From NCBI GenBank assembly GCA_002917075.1, contig NTMA01000021.1:124001-188000 (forward strand): a stretch of DNA of 64,000 bases, read 5' to 3'. Of the stretch, positions 11,801 to 24,400 are shown in pieces. Under the pieces are notes generated by a model. It did not search any database. It was not told the origin of the DNA and saw only the letters and a program-made list of their open reading frames with translations. This stretch comes from Hawksworthiomyces lignivorus. Taxonomy: Eukaryota > Ascomycota > Sordariomycetes > Ophiostomatales > Ophiostomataceae. The translations under genes were made by a program, and so were the position numbers. Each line of letters starts with the position of its first letter. Position 1 is the first letter of the stretch.

Positions 11801-13168
11801 GGCCTCGTCTATTCGGTCGACGGTCCGCTACGTCCGGGAGACGGCATATTCGATCCTGTGCAGCATGAGCCGGTTCAGTGTCCAATTCTACAGCTTTAAC
11901 GAGCTACCAGAGCCGCTTTCTCGCGCGCTCTTTGCCAACGCGCTATACCTGCCCCCGCACCAGATCATCGGCCTCTTGAATCTCGTCCGGTTCCTCGTCG
12001 ACAACTGCCCAGTTGAGTTTCGCGCGAATTTCTTACCGCCACTGATTGCCTTGTGCTTCCAGCAGACATCATCCAAGCTGGTGCATGAGTGGGGCAAAAT
12101 TGACCAGCAGCAAGAGATCAAGACGGACGGCGATGCATTGACGGAAGAGATGAAGGCAGAGAGCATTCTTCGGCAATTTGGCTACTGCGCCGTGATTATG
12201 ATGGCCGACTTTTTGGATCCAACCCGGGTCAATGGTAAGACACGCACCTGAATCTTCCGATGATATTTTAGAATGGTTTGCTAAGTTCGGGTACAGTTCT
12301 CTTGCAAACCGAAAATCACCCGGCAGCGTCGTCGAAGAAATTTCCCACGCTCCGTCGCTTTTGCCTTATGCAAACGAGCCTGGTGGAACCGCTTATGGTC
12401 TTTTGCAACCATGCCATACGAATTCACGACGGCCGCTGCTGCAGCATTGTGTTGCGTGTCCTGCGGACCATTATCAGCGAGTTCGTCGTCACGGACGCAT
12501 CGTCACCACCGCCTGTTCCACCCGCTGCTCCGACAGACGGAGCAGAAGACGACGCCAATGGCCAGCGAAGCGGGGCAGACTCGGCCGCTGGCGCGCGTGC
12601 CCCTGACCCGTTCCCAATTCCAGGCGAAACATCCTCCGCAGTGCGCGAATATCTATCTTCAGAGGTGCTAAAGAGCTGCATCCTATCGCTACACGAACCC
12701 TATTTCGTGGATCAGCATCGAGAACTAGGATCTTTGATTGCCTCGATCCTGTGCCATTACTGCCCCATCACGTCGACGCCGCGACAGGTGCTGCTGTCGC
12801 TGCCGAACATGAAGCCCGAAGATGTGGACTTTGCCATCGAGCAGATTTGCAGGCCCGGGATGCAAACGCGCCAGCAGCGCGCGCTGGTGCTGGATCTCCT
12901 CAAGGATCTCAAGGGCGTCAGCGTGGCTGAGATGGGCAAGCTGAGCAAGACCGGAGGCCTCAAACGAGACAGCTTCCGGCCAGCCAAGAAGAATACACAG
13001 CGCAGCAAAATGGCTCAAGAGTTCATGACTGCTCCCGCACCGACCGCGGCAGGTGGAGATGGAGAAAGGGGATCGACCAGCAACAATGGCGGGTCGCGGA
13101 TGGCCGAAGGGGGCCGCGGCAGTCCCGACTTGGAAGGGGTAGCTGGCCTGTTCAACTTGGCAGAGTAA
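8865..13168 (+). CDS. MSN5: Exportin-5 / Msn5-type karyopherin
   Basis: This is a nuclear export receptor of the importin-beta superfamily. Yeast Msn5 exports phosphorylated regulators (Pho4, Far1, Ste5 and others); animal exportin-5 carries structured RNAs. Predicted exons are 8865..9950, 10032..10497, 10560..10684, 10759..10833, 10896..12234 and 12297..13168, giving about 1320 aa. All five introns are 62-81 nt with GT-AG ends, and every junction keeps frame. The N terminus (residues 20-120) holds the family pattern: a helical repeat with STNQARQEAQKYLE, then VVRHFGLSVLEHAIKHKW. An exportin-1-like HEAT segment follows, and the C-terminal region has LRRFCLMQTSLVEPLMVF and a Met/Gly-rich tail. 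The start is the first ATG in frame (MANHFSNG); upstream in-frame codons are non-ATG. The alternative, exportin-T/Los1, is less likely because that family lacks this N-terminal pattern. Confidence 0.85.
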
Positions 13169-15908
13169 CAGGCGAAGGGCGTGGGGGGCGAGCGGAAGGT
13201 CTGCTCCAGAAGTGGGTGGTTTGCATTGACGATTTTGTCCTATCATATGTCATGTTTTTGATATTTCATTTGTCTGTTTCCCTATGTCGGGCATTTTCAC
13301 TTGTTCTGGCCCACATTGTCTCATTTCTTTGGTCATTTTGTCTGCATCTTACATTTGATTCCCCCGGTGGCTGAGGAGTTGGCACAGCGGCAACAAAGAT
13401 GGAGTAAACTCAGGAAGCGGCAGTTTAATGGCAAGGTACGAAACACAGCAGAAGCGCTAACGAGGAGGATTTTGGGCATCTTGCATCCTGCTGGACGACT
13501 AGAAAACGCGCAGAAGATGGTACACGACGGCAGGGGACCCACACTTTGCTTCTGGTACAAATAACTGGAGTTTAGGAGCTCTCGAAGGATATAGTATGAA
13601 GGAAAAGAAACCAAAAAAAAAAAAGATTAGGTCTACAAGGGCTAAGGCTAGTGTCAGGTAGAAAACGTTTAAAAGAAACAAGAAAAGAGGAGAGGCGATG
13701 TTTACTTAGCACGGGCCGCTCTGCCTGTGATGAAAGGAACAATACGAATATACGATACCGAGATGACACCCTTCAGAAGTCATGTAATTTCTACATATTG
13801 GTGAAGTTGGAGAGAGGCAAAAAAAAAAAAAAATGTTGACACGAAACTATTGGAATGAAACAGGAAAGGGGGCTAGCTGACGAACTAAACATGGGGGAAA
13901 GAGTACGGCGTCTACTTCGTGCAGCGTACATATGTAAGTGAAGGTGTGTAGGCTGTAGGAGCTAGCAGGGGAGATGCAGCAAGCAAACAAGCCTCTCCCC
14001 ATGTCCCAGGCCTTCGGACTGGAAGTACTCAGTCGGAGAAGACGGAAGGAAACTCTGGAGCAAAAAGAGAACAAAGTTGGTCCTAGCCTGGCTTGGCTCA
14101 GAGATTTCTAGGCGATCTTGGCGGCTGGCTCTCTGCATGCTATTTGGTAAAAATTAAAATAAAACAAAAAGAAAAAAAGAAAAAAGGAAGAAGCTCTGAC
14201 TCGGTGTATCAAAGCTCTCTCTCTCTCTGCTCCCTGACCGTTTCACACCGGGTTTCTGGAACCAAAACGAAAGAAGAAAAGGCCAAGAGAAATGAAAACG
14301 GCTAGCTCTTTCAAAGCAGAAATCCCCATTACCTTATCTCGGCCTTCTTTGGTCGACGTGCATACCGGCTACGACCACCAATTGCCGCAGAGTGCCATTC
14401 CTAGGATCACTCTGACCACATCCGCGGTCCTCCATCTCCCTCACTCTTCTCCAGCCCTCAGTTCTAGTAAATTATCAATTTTCTATTCTCCGTTCTCATA
14501 TGCATCGTGCGGGTGGTCCTCTTGCCCTCCTTGCAATTATCTTGCACCCACTTTGTAGGCTAGTCTCGCGCCTGGGGACCACCCTGGTCTGTGAATTACG
14601 TCTAGGTCTGAACGCGATGAGCTTATTATTTCCCGTTCGTTGTCCACATGCCTGCCTCTACATACTGTATACGCACATGTATGTATACAGCTGCGAAGCA
14701 CATCATACGCAAAAATACAACAGGTAATACATCAACGGTCATCATTTCCGACGAGGCTAGCCATGGCTAGCAAGGGGAACCGTTCCATGTTCACGGAGAA
14801 AAGGTGTCTTCCGAAATAAGCGCATAGTCTACCTGGGAACTATTCCAGTAGTAAAAGCCACTCCGAAGAAGAGTTGGCACTGTTCTGTCCGCAAAGTGGA
14901 AAAACAAGCGAGAAGAGATTAAACAATGAAGATAAAGGGAATTACATAGGTCCATCAAAGTCATATGAGCATGAGCTTGTTGCTGCCTTCACCGTCAGTC
15001 TCTGCTTTCTTTTTTCGTGTCTCTCATTGCGCTCATGTGTCTTTCGATCCCCACGGGCAAATAATCTGTCGTGCATGTTTCAAGAAGGACAATTGATTTC
15101 TCAGCCCCCTTTTCTGCGTCTGGACAGTCAGTTTGTCTCCGAGCACCACGCATGAACCGGGGACGGCATGCCCGCAAGACCAAGCAGCCGAAGGAATCAC
15201 CCCATTGCGAGCAGCGAGATGTCTCTCCCTTTCATCGACTTTCGCTTAACTAAACCAAAACGGGCTCAGGCTGGTAAGGTCGATGATAAAGAAGACGGAA
15301 GAATCCGCCTCCACAAAGTACAATTTCTCTTGTCCCCAGGAATGCTGTAATTATGTTAGAAGCACGGAGCATTGGGCACCCACACGATGTCTCCACACAC
15401 ACAGAGAGAAACACAAGAGGGTCCCCTTACCTCGTCACTTCTCCTCTATGTACGCTTTGATCGCCAAAATGTCCGACAAGGCTGTGTGGCGCGGTGCCGC
15501 AGGAAGTACATACGTATTCGTTTAACTAGAGGACCGTTCCATTTCGAGGGTGCAATGCTCACAGTAGCTCTGTTTCTTGTTTCAGTAGGGAGGCTTAATG
15601 GTAACCTGGTTCGTCACAGTCGCAGCCCGTCCGGCTCTCTCAGATCTCTGGTATTTCAAAATCGATAAATCGTGCATCATCTTCACTACCACCACCACCC
15701 AATCGTAGCAGAAACAACAAACTTCATCGCTGCATCTGCCCCTATTCCAAAATCTCTCGCTTATTGCTTGTTGTATAAACTACGTCTTCGCCAGTCGTGG
15801 TTACTGTTACCCTTTCTACAATCCGAAAGGGGAACAGCACAACAAGACTAGCACAGCCAAGAATCTAAACGTATAAATCGGGTTGAAGTTGCGCCGCCCA
15901 CCGCAAGT
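13169..15908. other. Intergenic, 2.7 kb
   Basis: No gene is supported. Several short A-rich and T-rich runs occur (for example 13613-13624 and 13820-13833). Open frames up to about 98 aa overlap each other on both strands and have no familiar content. The right end, from about 15,680, has a CCAAT at 15699-15703 and is likely the promoter and leader of the zinc-cluster gene. Confidence 0.45.
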
Positions 15909-18600
15909 ATGGTCTTCTCTGGCAAGCCGTCCACCGGCTGCCAGATGTGCCGAACCCGAAGAATCAAGGTGCGTTGCCCCGTCTCCGCGCCTCTGCGCTA
16001 ACACCGCGCCGCGCACTACATATAGACTCTTCCGCTGACGAAAGTCTTAGTGTGATGAAGAAAAGCCCGCCTGCAAACAATGCCTCCGCACCGGTCGCCT
16101 CTGTCCGGGCTACAAGAGCAGGCTCGATCTGATCTTCCGCAATGAGACCGGGGCCAGTGCCGCCGAGAAGCGTGCTCGTTCTGCCACCCGGAGAGGCGCG
16201 CGGAAGCTGCAGGGCCGGCTGGGTCCGGACCTCATCTCGGCCCCCGTGATACTGCCGACAAGGAAGATTGATGAAAACTGCAGTAGCAGCAGCAGCAGCA
16301 GCAGCAGCGCCTGCAATCTCAACCACGCCGCCGCATCTTCTCACAGACGGCACAATAGTGACGAAAGCGATAGCAGGGGAGGCGGCAGCAGCGCCGGCCA
16401 GGAAAGCTGCTATGATGACGATGGCGGCTACTCCTCTTCTGGGTCTCCCTCCTCCTTGTGCTCGCCCTCCACCCCTTCCTCCAGCAGCATCATCCCCGCC
16501 CTGACGCCTCCGCCCGACGAGCTGGCCGTCTGCCACTTCTTTGCCAATTTTGTGCTGGTTCCGTACCAGGGTACTGGCCGCGGCTACATGGACTTCCTCG
16601 TGCCCTTGATGAAGAGCGCCGCCAGCCCCACGTCCACCTTTGCGTCGTCGCCATCGCCGCTGTCGCTGGCGTCACCAGTCCTCTCTAAAGCAGGCGGCAG
16701 CGGCAGCGGCAGCAGCAGCGGCGAATGCGCCATTGTCGTCACCGGAATGCGCGAAGAGGCGGGCGCCGCCTTGACGTTTGCGTTCCGCGCCTGCGCGCTG
16801 GCGTCCATGAGCACCCGCGTGTCCTCCAACTCGTTCGCCTTTGCCGACAGGGCGCTGGCGGCTTACACGCGGGCGCTGGCAGCGACGCAGCTGGCCCTCA
16901 AGGACCCGGAGCTGTCCAAGGCCGACAGCACGCTGGCGGCGGTCATGCTGCTGAGCCTGTTCGAGGTGCGTAACTGATTTTTGCCTCGGTTTTGCCTTTT
17001 ACCTTTTCTTTCCCTTTTTACCCCTTCAGCGCCCCTTCTCCCTGCACTTGCCTCAATGCCTCTAAATCTTTGTTTCCAGGAGACCTGCTAACAAATCCCA
17101 GAGCATCACCGCAAAGCAGATGGGCCTATTTACGTGGGGTACGCACATCGAAGGCGCCATCGGGATCCTCAAAGCGCGCAGCAAGGAGCACCTCAAGACA
17201 AGGGCGGATCTCTCGCTCTTTATAGCCGTGCGAACGCAGATGGTAAGACACACATGAGAGACCAAGAGTACATGTGCAGATGTAGCTGACCCGCAAATTT
17301 CTTGCAGATCATCCACTGCCTGGCCTCTGGAAAGGCCCCCGAGATGGACCTCGAGTGGTGGCTGAGCGACGCGATCAGCGACCGGTCGGCGGCGGCGTGC
17401 CAGCGGCTGGCGATCTGCACGGCGGCGCTGCGGGCGGAGGCGAACGAGTGCATGAACGAGGTGGCGGGCGCGGCGGCGGCGGGGTCCGCCGGGTCGCGGG
17501 GGACGCCGGTTCAGGTGGCGCGGGTGCTGGAGCTGGCGCGGCGGGCGCAGGACCTGGACCAGGAATGCGTGGCGTGGGCGGGCGAGGTGCCGCCCGAGTG
17601 GCAGTTCCAGGCGGCGGCGTGGTGGCAGCCGGGCCCGCCGGCGAGCGGCGACTACGGGCGGGCCGAGGTGTTCCCGGGCCGCGTGGACGCGTACCGCGAC
17701 ATGTACATTGCCAGCGTGTGGAACATGGTGCGCGCCACGCGCCTGTGCCTGCTGTCCATCGTGGTGCGCTGCGCCGCCTGGGCCTGCGCCCCCGCCGACT
17801 ACCGCACCACCAGCCAGTACGCCGCCGCCGCCCGCACCGGCAGCGCCATCATCGCCGACATCCTCGCGTCCGTGCCCTTCTGCCTCGGGTGGCCGCAGAA
17901 GATGATGGCCAAGCAGCAGCTGCTGCACCACCAGCAGCGGCAGGCCTGCCAGGCGGTGCCGACCCCGCCGGAGTCCTCCTCCCCGTCACCCGTGTCGTCG
18001 CCCGCGTCGTCGACGCCCCTGTCATCATCGTCGTCGTCGTCGTCGTCGTCACCGCCGTCATTCGCTGACCCGCCAGACGCTGCAGCCGCCGCCGCAGCAG
18101 CAGCAGCGGCGGCGGCGGCAGCCTTTGACGCGCAGGCCCGCTTCCCCGACGACATGGGCTTCGTCTGCGGCGACGCGTCCGGCATCAAGGGCCTCGCTGG
18201 CTACTTTCTGGCCTGGCCGCTGGCCAACGTCAACAGCCAGGACTACACCACCGACGACCAGCGCGCCTGGGTCTGCGGCCGGCTGCGCTACATCGCCGAC
18301 GAGCTGGGCGTGCGCTACGCCGGCTTCCTGGCGGAGCTCAAGTTCCGCGTGCCGTCCATGATGATCCGCCGCGACCGGCTCGTCATGCAGCGCCAGGCGG
18401 CCACGTCCCAGGCCGCCCAGGCGCTGCTGTCCGCCCCCACGGCCCCGCCGGCCGCCGGCTACACGCTGAACCCGCTGCAGCAGTGGGAGGCGCTGCAGAG
18501 GCAGGCCTACGAGGCCAACCGCGCCGAGCTGGTCGCCAAAGCGTCCGGCGGGTCGGGCGTCTGCGGCGAGTGGGTGGCGCAGAAGATGCTGCACGTATGA
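15909..18600 (+). CDS. Zn(II)2Cys6 fungal transcription factor
   Basis: A binuclear zinc-cluster regulator. Predicted exons are 15909..15968, 16051..16965, 17102..17242 and 17308..18600, giving about 802 aa. The DNA-binding cluster is perfect C-x2-C-x6-C-x6-C-x2-C-x6-C (Cys11, 14, 21, 28, 31, 38), and the first intron falls exactly before the third cysteine. For intron 2 the AG at 17080-17081 leads to an immediate stop; the next AG, preceded by a CTAAC branch site, keeps frame. The middle region resembles the fungal-specific transcription factor domain (TAKQMGLFTWGTHIEGAIGI). Low-complexity inserts are a serine run of about nine codons from 16283, a serine run near 18019-18058 and an alanine run near 18079-18121. 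The coding sequence is very GC-rich. No biosynthetic cluster lies beside it, so targets cannot be guessed. Confidence 0.88.
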
Positions 18601-19228
18601 CCAGGCAAGGGCCAGAGGGCCGGCGCGGGAACCGGGTGCGCCGAGGGGGTATGAGAACCGTGACTGCACGACATTGGCGCTCTAGAAGAAGCGTAGTGTG
18701 CGCACGACACACCACGAAGCATGAGTCATTTCAATACCATAGATACCGCGAGCGAATTTATATAATATGATGATATCAAAAACTGCTAAGGCATGGACGT
18801 AGCCGCGCACGCAGACAAAAATAGACCGCAACTGGCTAGATGCACACGTAGAGATATTCTAGCTCATGTATAAAAAAGATACCATTTTTCTAACAAGAAC
18901 AATCATTTGCGAAGATGGTTACCGAATCAAAGACACCCCTACGCCACCTGCAGCCTAGCGGTTATGCTCTGCATTTCCCATCAAACACTATGCCACGTAT
19001 CCTTTCCTTGTTCACCATTATCATGATGGATTTCCCCCTCAGCAGGCAATCCCATTCCGCGAACCTCCATTGACTCATCTCCGTCCCATGCCTCCCTCGG
19101 GAGGAAAAAAATGCTGCATTTTTTTTTATAAAAAAAAGATAAATAGAACCGAACCCGCAACGGTCGACAAAAGGTCGTACGTAGTACTGTTGTCCTTGAT
19201 TTCACACCCTCCACCCTCCAAACGTAAT
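18601..19228. other. Convergent intergenic region
   Basis: A 628-bp spacer between two genes that converge on it. It should contain both 3' ends. Nothing else is recognisable. Confidence 0.5.
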
Positions 19229-19707
19229 CTACTTTGATTTGGAAAAGTATCTAAGCGAAGAAAGTCAGCAGTTACGTCCAACACATCGCCCAGGGTTGAG
19301 CAAGAGGATCTCCTCTTCTCGCTAGGCCCACGTACCTTTTCCGCTCTTCTTGCACAGCTGCGTTGTTGGCGTGCTGGTTCCACACGCCCACTAACACCTT
19401 CTGCGTCGCATCGACATATTTCTCCGTGTTCCGCTCCTTGACGTTCACGCGCATGCCGTCCTTAGTAAACTCGATGTTCTTGTTGCCGATGTTCTTGGTC
19501 GCCTGCTCCTGGATCTTGTTGAGGCTGATGTAGATGTGGTAGCCGACAAAAGCGAGGCCGCCGAGGACGAGGAAGAGGATCACCAAGGGGAGCAGCTGAC
19601 TGCACGGCTGTGTTAGAAAGCAGAGAAGAGACAAAGGGCTAGTCATCCAAAAGGGGGGAGAACAAGAGGGGTTCTCACCCAACAATAGACCGGCCTTCTT
19701 GTGCCAT
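19229..19707 (-). CDS. Small single-pass membrane protein, unrecognised
   Basis: A 104-aa protein from three exons on the minus strand: 19707..19679, 19599..19336 and 19250..19229. Introns are 79 and 85 nt (donors GTGAGA and GTACGT), and each junction keeps frame. The start MAQEGRSIVG is followed at once by one hydrophobic segment (residues 11-34, QLLPLVILFLVLGGLAFVGY and on), probably a signal-anchor. A charged soluble part then contains FTKDGMRVNVKE and YVDATQKVLVGVWN, and the last exon supplies only a short basic end (YFSKSK). The pattern looks like a conserved fungal hypothetical protein, but I cannot name a function. Conservation of frame across two introns is the main support. Topology and compartment are not determined. 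Confidence 0.7.
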
Positions 19708-21465
19708 GATTGCTGTCGCAATGAATTTTTCGGAAAGCTACTTTTCTCAATTGGGTCGATCACAAACAGCAGAGAGCGCGCAACGATTGTGTTCTGGCGC
19801 ACACAAAGCGTAACCGGCGGTATAGAGTCTCAGACTACCTCGAAAGGCGAAAGAATAAGAAGAGAAGAGAAGAGCGTCGACGAGAGGGAACAAGAGAGCA
19901 AGGTATCGTCACGTGCAGTTAAACCAAAAAGGCCGCAAGTAAATAAATAGCTGGAGAAAAAGAAGAGAGAAATAGAGGTGAAGAAGCAGAGAAGCAAACA
20001 AAGAAACGATGAAGAATGGGTGAGAAGAAAAGAAGAGGGGGGGGAAAGGAACTTTCGTAGAGCGACCGCCTGGTTTTGACGTTCAAAGATGAGCGATTCG
20101 GGGAGGCCTTCTTGGATCCAAGCCGAACATTATTATCCACCTTGTGAAGTAATACGCCTTTTTTTACACCTGGAAAAAAGCCAAAGAGACACAAAGAGAC
20201 AGACATTCCATACATTAGCGTTCCTACGTATGCGATACGTCCCGCTTAATACATGCAGACCAAAACAAGCTGAGCAGCTGCGCTAGCACTACGACGTGAG
20301 CCCACGTATGTACCAGGCTTACTTAAAAATGTCGCGATTGCGCTGCTGCGGCTGGAATCTCTCTTGTACGATTCGTATGCGAACATGTCACGTAGATTAG
20401 CTAGGGGCGGACTGGGCCACCATCCAAAAACCAAAATATAGTGTGGCAGCCGCACTGTAACAATAATACGAGTGAGCTTCCCGCAGTGGGTTGGCCCTAT
20501 CACGACGTACACCGTGTGCATACTCCGTATAATCTGGGTACTTAGGAGAGAACAGAGTGAAGAGGGGGGCGGTGGGGGATCGTTCTCGTTTCGTTTCCTC
20601 TGACAAGCCATTCCCAGGCTGTTAAATTAAGGGATTGCTTTCTGACTTATCGCAACCTTAAGCTTCAGGGGTCAATAATAGCGGGGGCTAAATTTTGGGG
20701 GGGGAGAGGAAAGGGGCTAAGTAAGGCTTAAGCTTTGGCGGGATAATATTCACATGCGTATTATTCGCATACAGAGGTATGTAAGCCTAGAGAGGAGATC
20801 TGGCTAAGCTCGTTAATAAGGTATTGTATTGTACAAGTACTGTGATATGTATGTATGTTCAGCAAAGAGGGACGCTACGGTACTACAGCCAGAGAGCCAT
20901 AGCCACATTCCTGCACTGCCACAGGTGAGGACTTGCCTAGCAGCGTGCACAATTCATACTCCACAGGAAGTAGCACGTGAAAGATCACGACGGCGGTGCG
21001 ATAGGTCAAAGTGGGGCAGAGCATCAAGAGTATCCAACCACATAGCAACCAAACTTGATAGTGCACGGACCACGCGAGGAGGACAGGTGGTGGCCCGCTG
21101 GTCGCACAATGATGCAAATCCGAGGAAACGGCCCTCTGCTTCTCCCTATCGTGTCCTTCTCTGTCCTCCTCTTCTCCGGTCTGCTACTCTTGCGTCTTTC
21201 CTCCGCTTCCGTCCACACCGAGTCATCTGGCGGCACCCACACCCTCAATCGTCTTCGTTGGTGTCGACCCAGACCTAAAAGGCCACCTTGTTCCCTTGAG
21301 CAGTTTTGTTTGCTGCCTGGGCTCTGCTCCTAGACCGACCTTTTCCTTGTCGTTCTATTTCTCCTTCATCCTCCCTCGCCGTCGTCAGCTTCGACCTCCT
21401 TTTTCTCTCTCGACAATTTCAGCACCAGCGGTTGAAAGTTTACTTCATCTCCAATCCCCCCCGCC
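19708..21465. promoter_or_regulatory. Divergent intergenic region upstream of SEC24
   Basis: A 1.76-kb spacer between the small membrane-protein gene (-) and SEC24 (+), holding both promoters. The part from 21,130 to 21,440 is pyrimidine-rich, as expected of the SEC24 leader. Open frames here, such as one starting at 20829, have no recognisable content. Confidence 0.45.
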
Positions 21466-24400
21466 ATGTCTGCTCCCTACGGCCAGCCATACGGCGGACA
21501 GCCATCGCCCTATGGCGAGCAGCAGAGCTTCGAGGAGCAGGCGGCGGCGCAACCTGAAGGCCAGGGTCCCCCCCCTGCAGCTGCCCATCACGCCGAGCAC
21601 GGCAAGAAAAAGAAGAGAGCGTATGCTGCTGATGCCTTCAACGTGGGGAGCGGTGCCAATGTTGTCGCCGGCGGCCAGGTGCCCCCTGCCGGCCAATACG
21701 GCGCCCCGGCCCAGCCTGCTGGAGTCCCCGCCTATGGCAGCTACGGTGCTCCGCTCGGCCAGGAACCGCAGGCGCCGCAGTACGGCCAGCCTCAGCCGCT
21801 CGGCGGTGCCGGTTCACCCGGCGTCGCTCCACAGGGCGTCGCCGGTGGCTATCAATATCCGGAACCATACTACGGTGCAGGAGCACCTGGAGCTGCCCCC
21901 GGCGTCGACTCCGTCACGGCTGGCGTTGCGAATATGTCCTTCGGTGCGCCCGGTCAGCCTCCTCTGCAACAGCAGCAACCACAGCAACAACAGCAGGGCG
22001 CTCCGGCTCGCGCTGGCCCTCTGAACCAGCTCTATCCTACGGACCTCCTGAGCCAACCTTTCAACGTCTCCGAGCTGGAACTGCCACCTCCCCCTATCAT
22101 CTTGCCTCCTAATGTAGGTAGTGACTTAGCCGTTCCCACCGTTCATCTCTCTCTCCCTCCTTCCACCCTCCTGTCTCAAGTTCGCGCTGATGAAAACACA
22201 CGCTCCGGTCTCAAACTGTATGCTGATTTTGCTATTCACTCTAGGCCAGCGTAACCCCTTCGCCAGAAGCCAACTGTCCGCCCAAATACGTTCGGTCTAC
22301 CATCAACGCTGTACCCACGACCCACTCGCTGCTTAAGAAATCCCGGCTGCCGTTTGCCTTAGTCATCCAGCCCTATGCTTCTCTACATGATATAGATGAC
22401 AATGTCCCCATTGTTCAGGACCAGGTCATTTCGCGGTGCCGGAGGTGCCGCTCCTACATCAACCCCTTTGTGACCTTTGTCGACCACGGCCACCGGTGGC
22501 GGTGCAACATGTGCAACCTCACGAACGACGTCCCCCAGGCCTTCGACTGGGATGCGGCTTCGCAGAAGAGCGTCGACCGCTGGCAGCGCCACGAGCTGAA
22601 CCATGCCGTCGTCGAGTTTGTCGCTCCGCAGGAGTACATGGTCCGCCCGCCACAGCCCCTGGTATACCTCTTCTTGTTTGATGTGAGCTACGCCGCCGTC
22701 TCTACGGGCCTGCTGGCCACTAGCGCTCGCACCATCCTCGACAGCCTGAACCGGATACCCAACGCCGACGGTCGCACGCGCCTGGGCTTCATCGCCGTCG
22801 ACGCGAACCTGCATTATTTTGCCATCCCGCGCGACTCCAAGCCTGAGGCGCCGGGCGAGGAGGGTGCCGCCGAGGGCGAAGACGAGGCCAGTGGTGCGGG
22901 CGAAGCGAGCATGCTCGTCGTGAGCGACCTGGACGAGCCATTTCTCCCGGTCCCACAGGAGCTCCTGGTCCCGCTCACCAGCTCGCGGCAGAGCATCGAG
23001 CTGTTCCTGACCAAGCTGCCGAGCATGTTTGCCAACAACCAGAACAACGGCTCATGCATGGGATCTGCGCTCCGCGCCGGCCACAAGCTCATCTCGCCCC
23101 TGGGCGGCAAAATGGTCGTGCTCAGCGCCTCCCTGCCCAACTTGGGCACCGGCAAGCTGGAGCTCCGGGAAGACAAGAAGGTCCTCGGCACGTCCAAGGA
23201 GGGCACGCTTCTCCAGACGGCCAACAGCTTCTACAAGAGCTTTGCGGTTGAGTGCTCCAAGAACCAGGTGTCCGTCGACATGTTCCTGTTCTCCGCGCAA
23301 TACCAAGACGTGGCCTCTCTGAGCAACCTGCCTCGCTACACGGGTGGCCAGACGTGGTTCTACCCAGGCTGGAACGCCGGGCGGCCCGAGGACGCCATCA
23401 AGTTCGCAACCGAATTCAGCGACTACCTGTCCTCAGAGATTGGCCTGGAGGCGGTGCTGCGCGTCCGCGCCACCACCGGCCTCCGCATGAGCTCCTTCTA
23501 CGGCAACTTCTTCAACCGCAGCTCTGACCTGTGTGCCTTCCCGGCCTTCCCGCGCGATCAGTGCTACGTCGTCGAGGTAGCCATCGACGAGACGCTGCAG
23601 AAGAACGTCGTATGCCTGCAGACGGCCGTCCTGCACACGACATGCAACGGCGAGCGCCGCATTCGCGTGCTCACGCTGGCCCTGCCGACGACGACCAGTC
23701 TAGCGGACGTCTACGCCTCGGCGGACCAGTCCGCAGTGACGGCGTACTTCAGCCACAAGGCAGTGGAGCGGGCGCTGGACGGCGGGCTGGACTCGGCGCG
23801 CGACAGCCTGCAGAACAAGCTCACGGAGCTGCTGCAGACGTTCCGCAAGGAGCTCGCGGGCGGTAGCATGGGCGGCGGGCTTCAGTTCCCGTCCAACCTG
23901 CGGGGCCTGCCGGCGCTGTTCCTGGGGCTGATCAAGAACGTGGGCCTGCGCAAGTCGGCGCAGATCCCGTCGGACCTGCGGTCAGCAGCGCTGTGCCAGC
24001 TATCGACGCTGCCCGTGCCCCTGCTGATGCAGTTCATCTACCCGCGGCTGTACTCGCTGCACGATATGCCGGACAACGCAGGCGTGCCGGACCCGGAGAC
24101 GAGCCAGATCGTGCTGCCGCCGCCGCTCAACCTGTCGTCGGAGCGGTTTGTTCCCTACGGCCTGTACCTGATCGACGACGGCCAGACGCAGTTCCTGTGG
24201 GTGGGCCGCGACGCCGTGCCGCAGCTGCTGCTGGACGTGTTCGGCGTCGGCGACAAGACGCAGCTGCGCGTGGGCAAAGGCTCGCTGCCGGAGCTGGACA
24301 ACGACTTCAACGAGCGGGTGCGCGCGGTCGTGCAGAAGAGCCGCGACTTCAAGTCCCGCGGCGTGGGCAGCATCACGGTGCCGCACCTGTACGTGGTGCG

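Noticed and set aside
17080..17081. Alternative acceptor for intron 2 of the zinc-cluster gene
   Set aside because: It leads to an in-frame TAA within four codons. The later AG, preceded by a CTAAC branch site, keeps frame and yields the expected domain sequence.
17062..17931. A 289-codon open frame on the minus strand
   Set aside because: It lies opposite the zinc-cluster gene in very GC-rich DNA and reads as an Arg/Pro/Gly-rich sequence typical of a shadow frame.
15909..18600. Secondary-metabolite cluster anchored by the zinc-cluster regulator
   Set aside because: The neighbours are housekeeping genes (exportin, SEC24). No polyketide synthase, peptide synthetase, terpene cyclase, P450 or transporter is present.
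21296..22024. A 242-codon frame overlapping the SEC24 start
   Set aside because: Most of it is the out-of-frame reading of the SEC24 N terminus and pyrimidine-rich leader. The SEC24 frame is the one that continues into the zinc finger.
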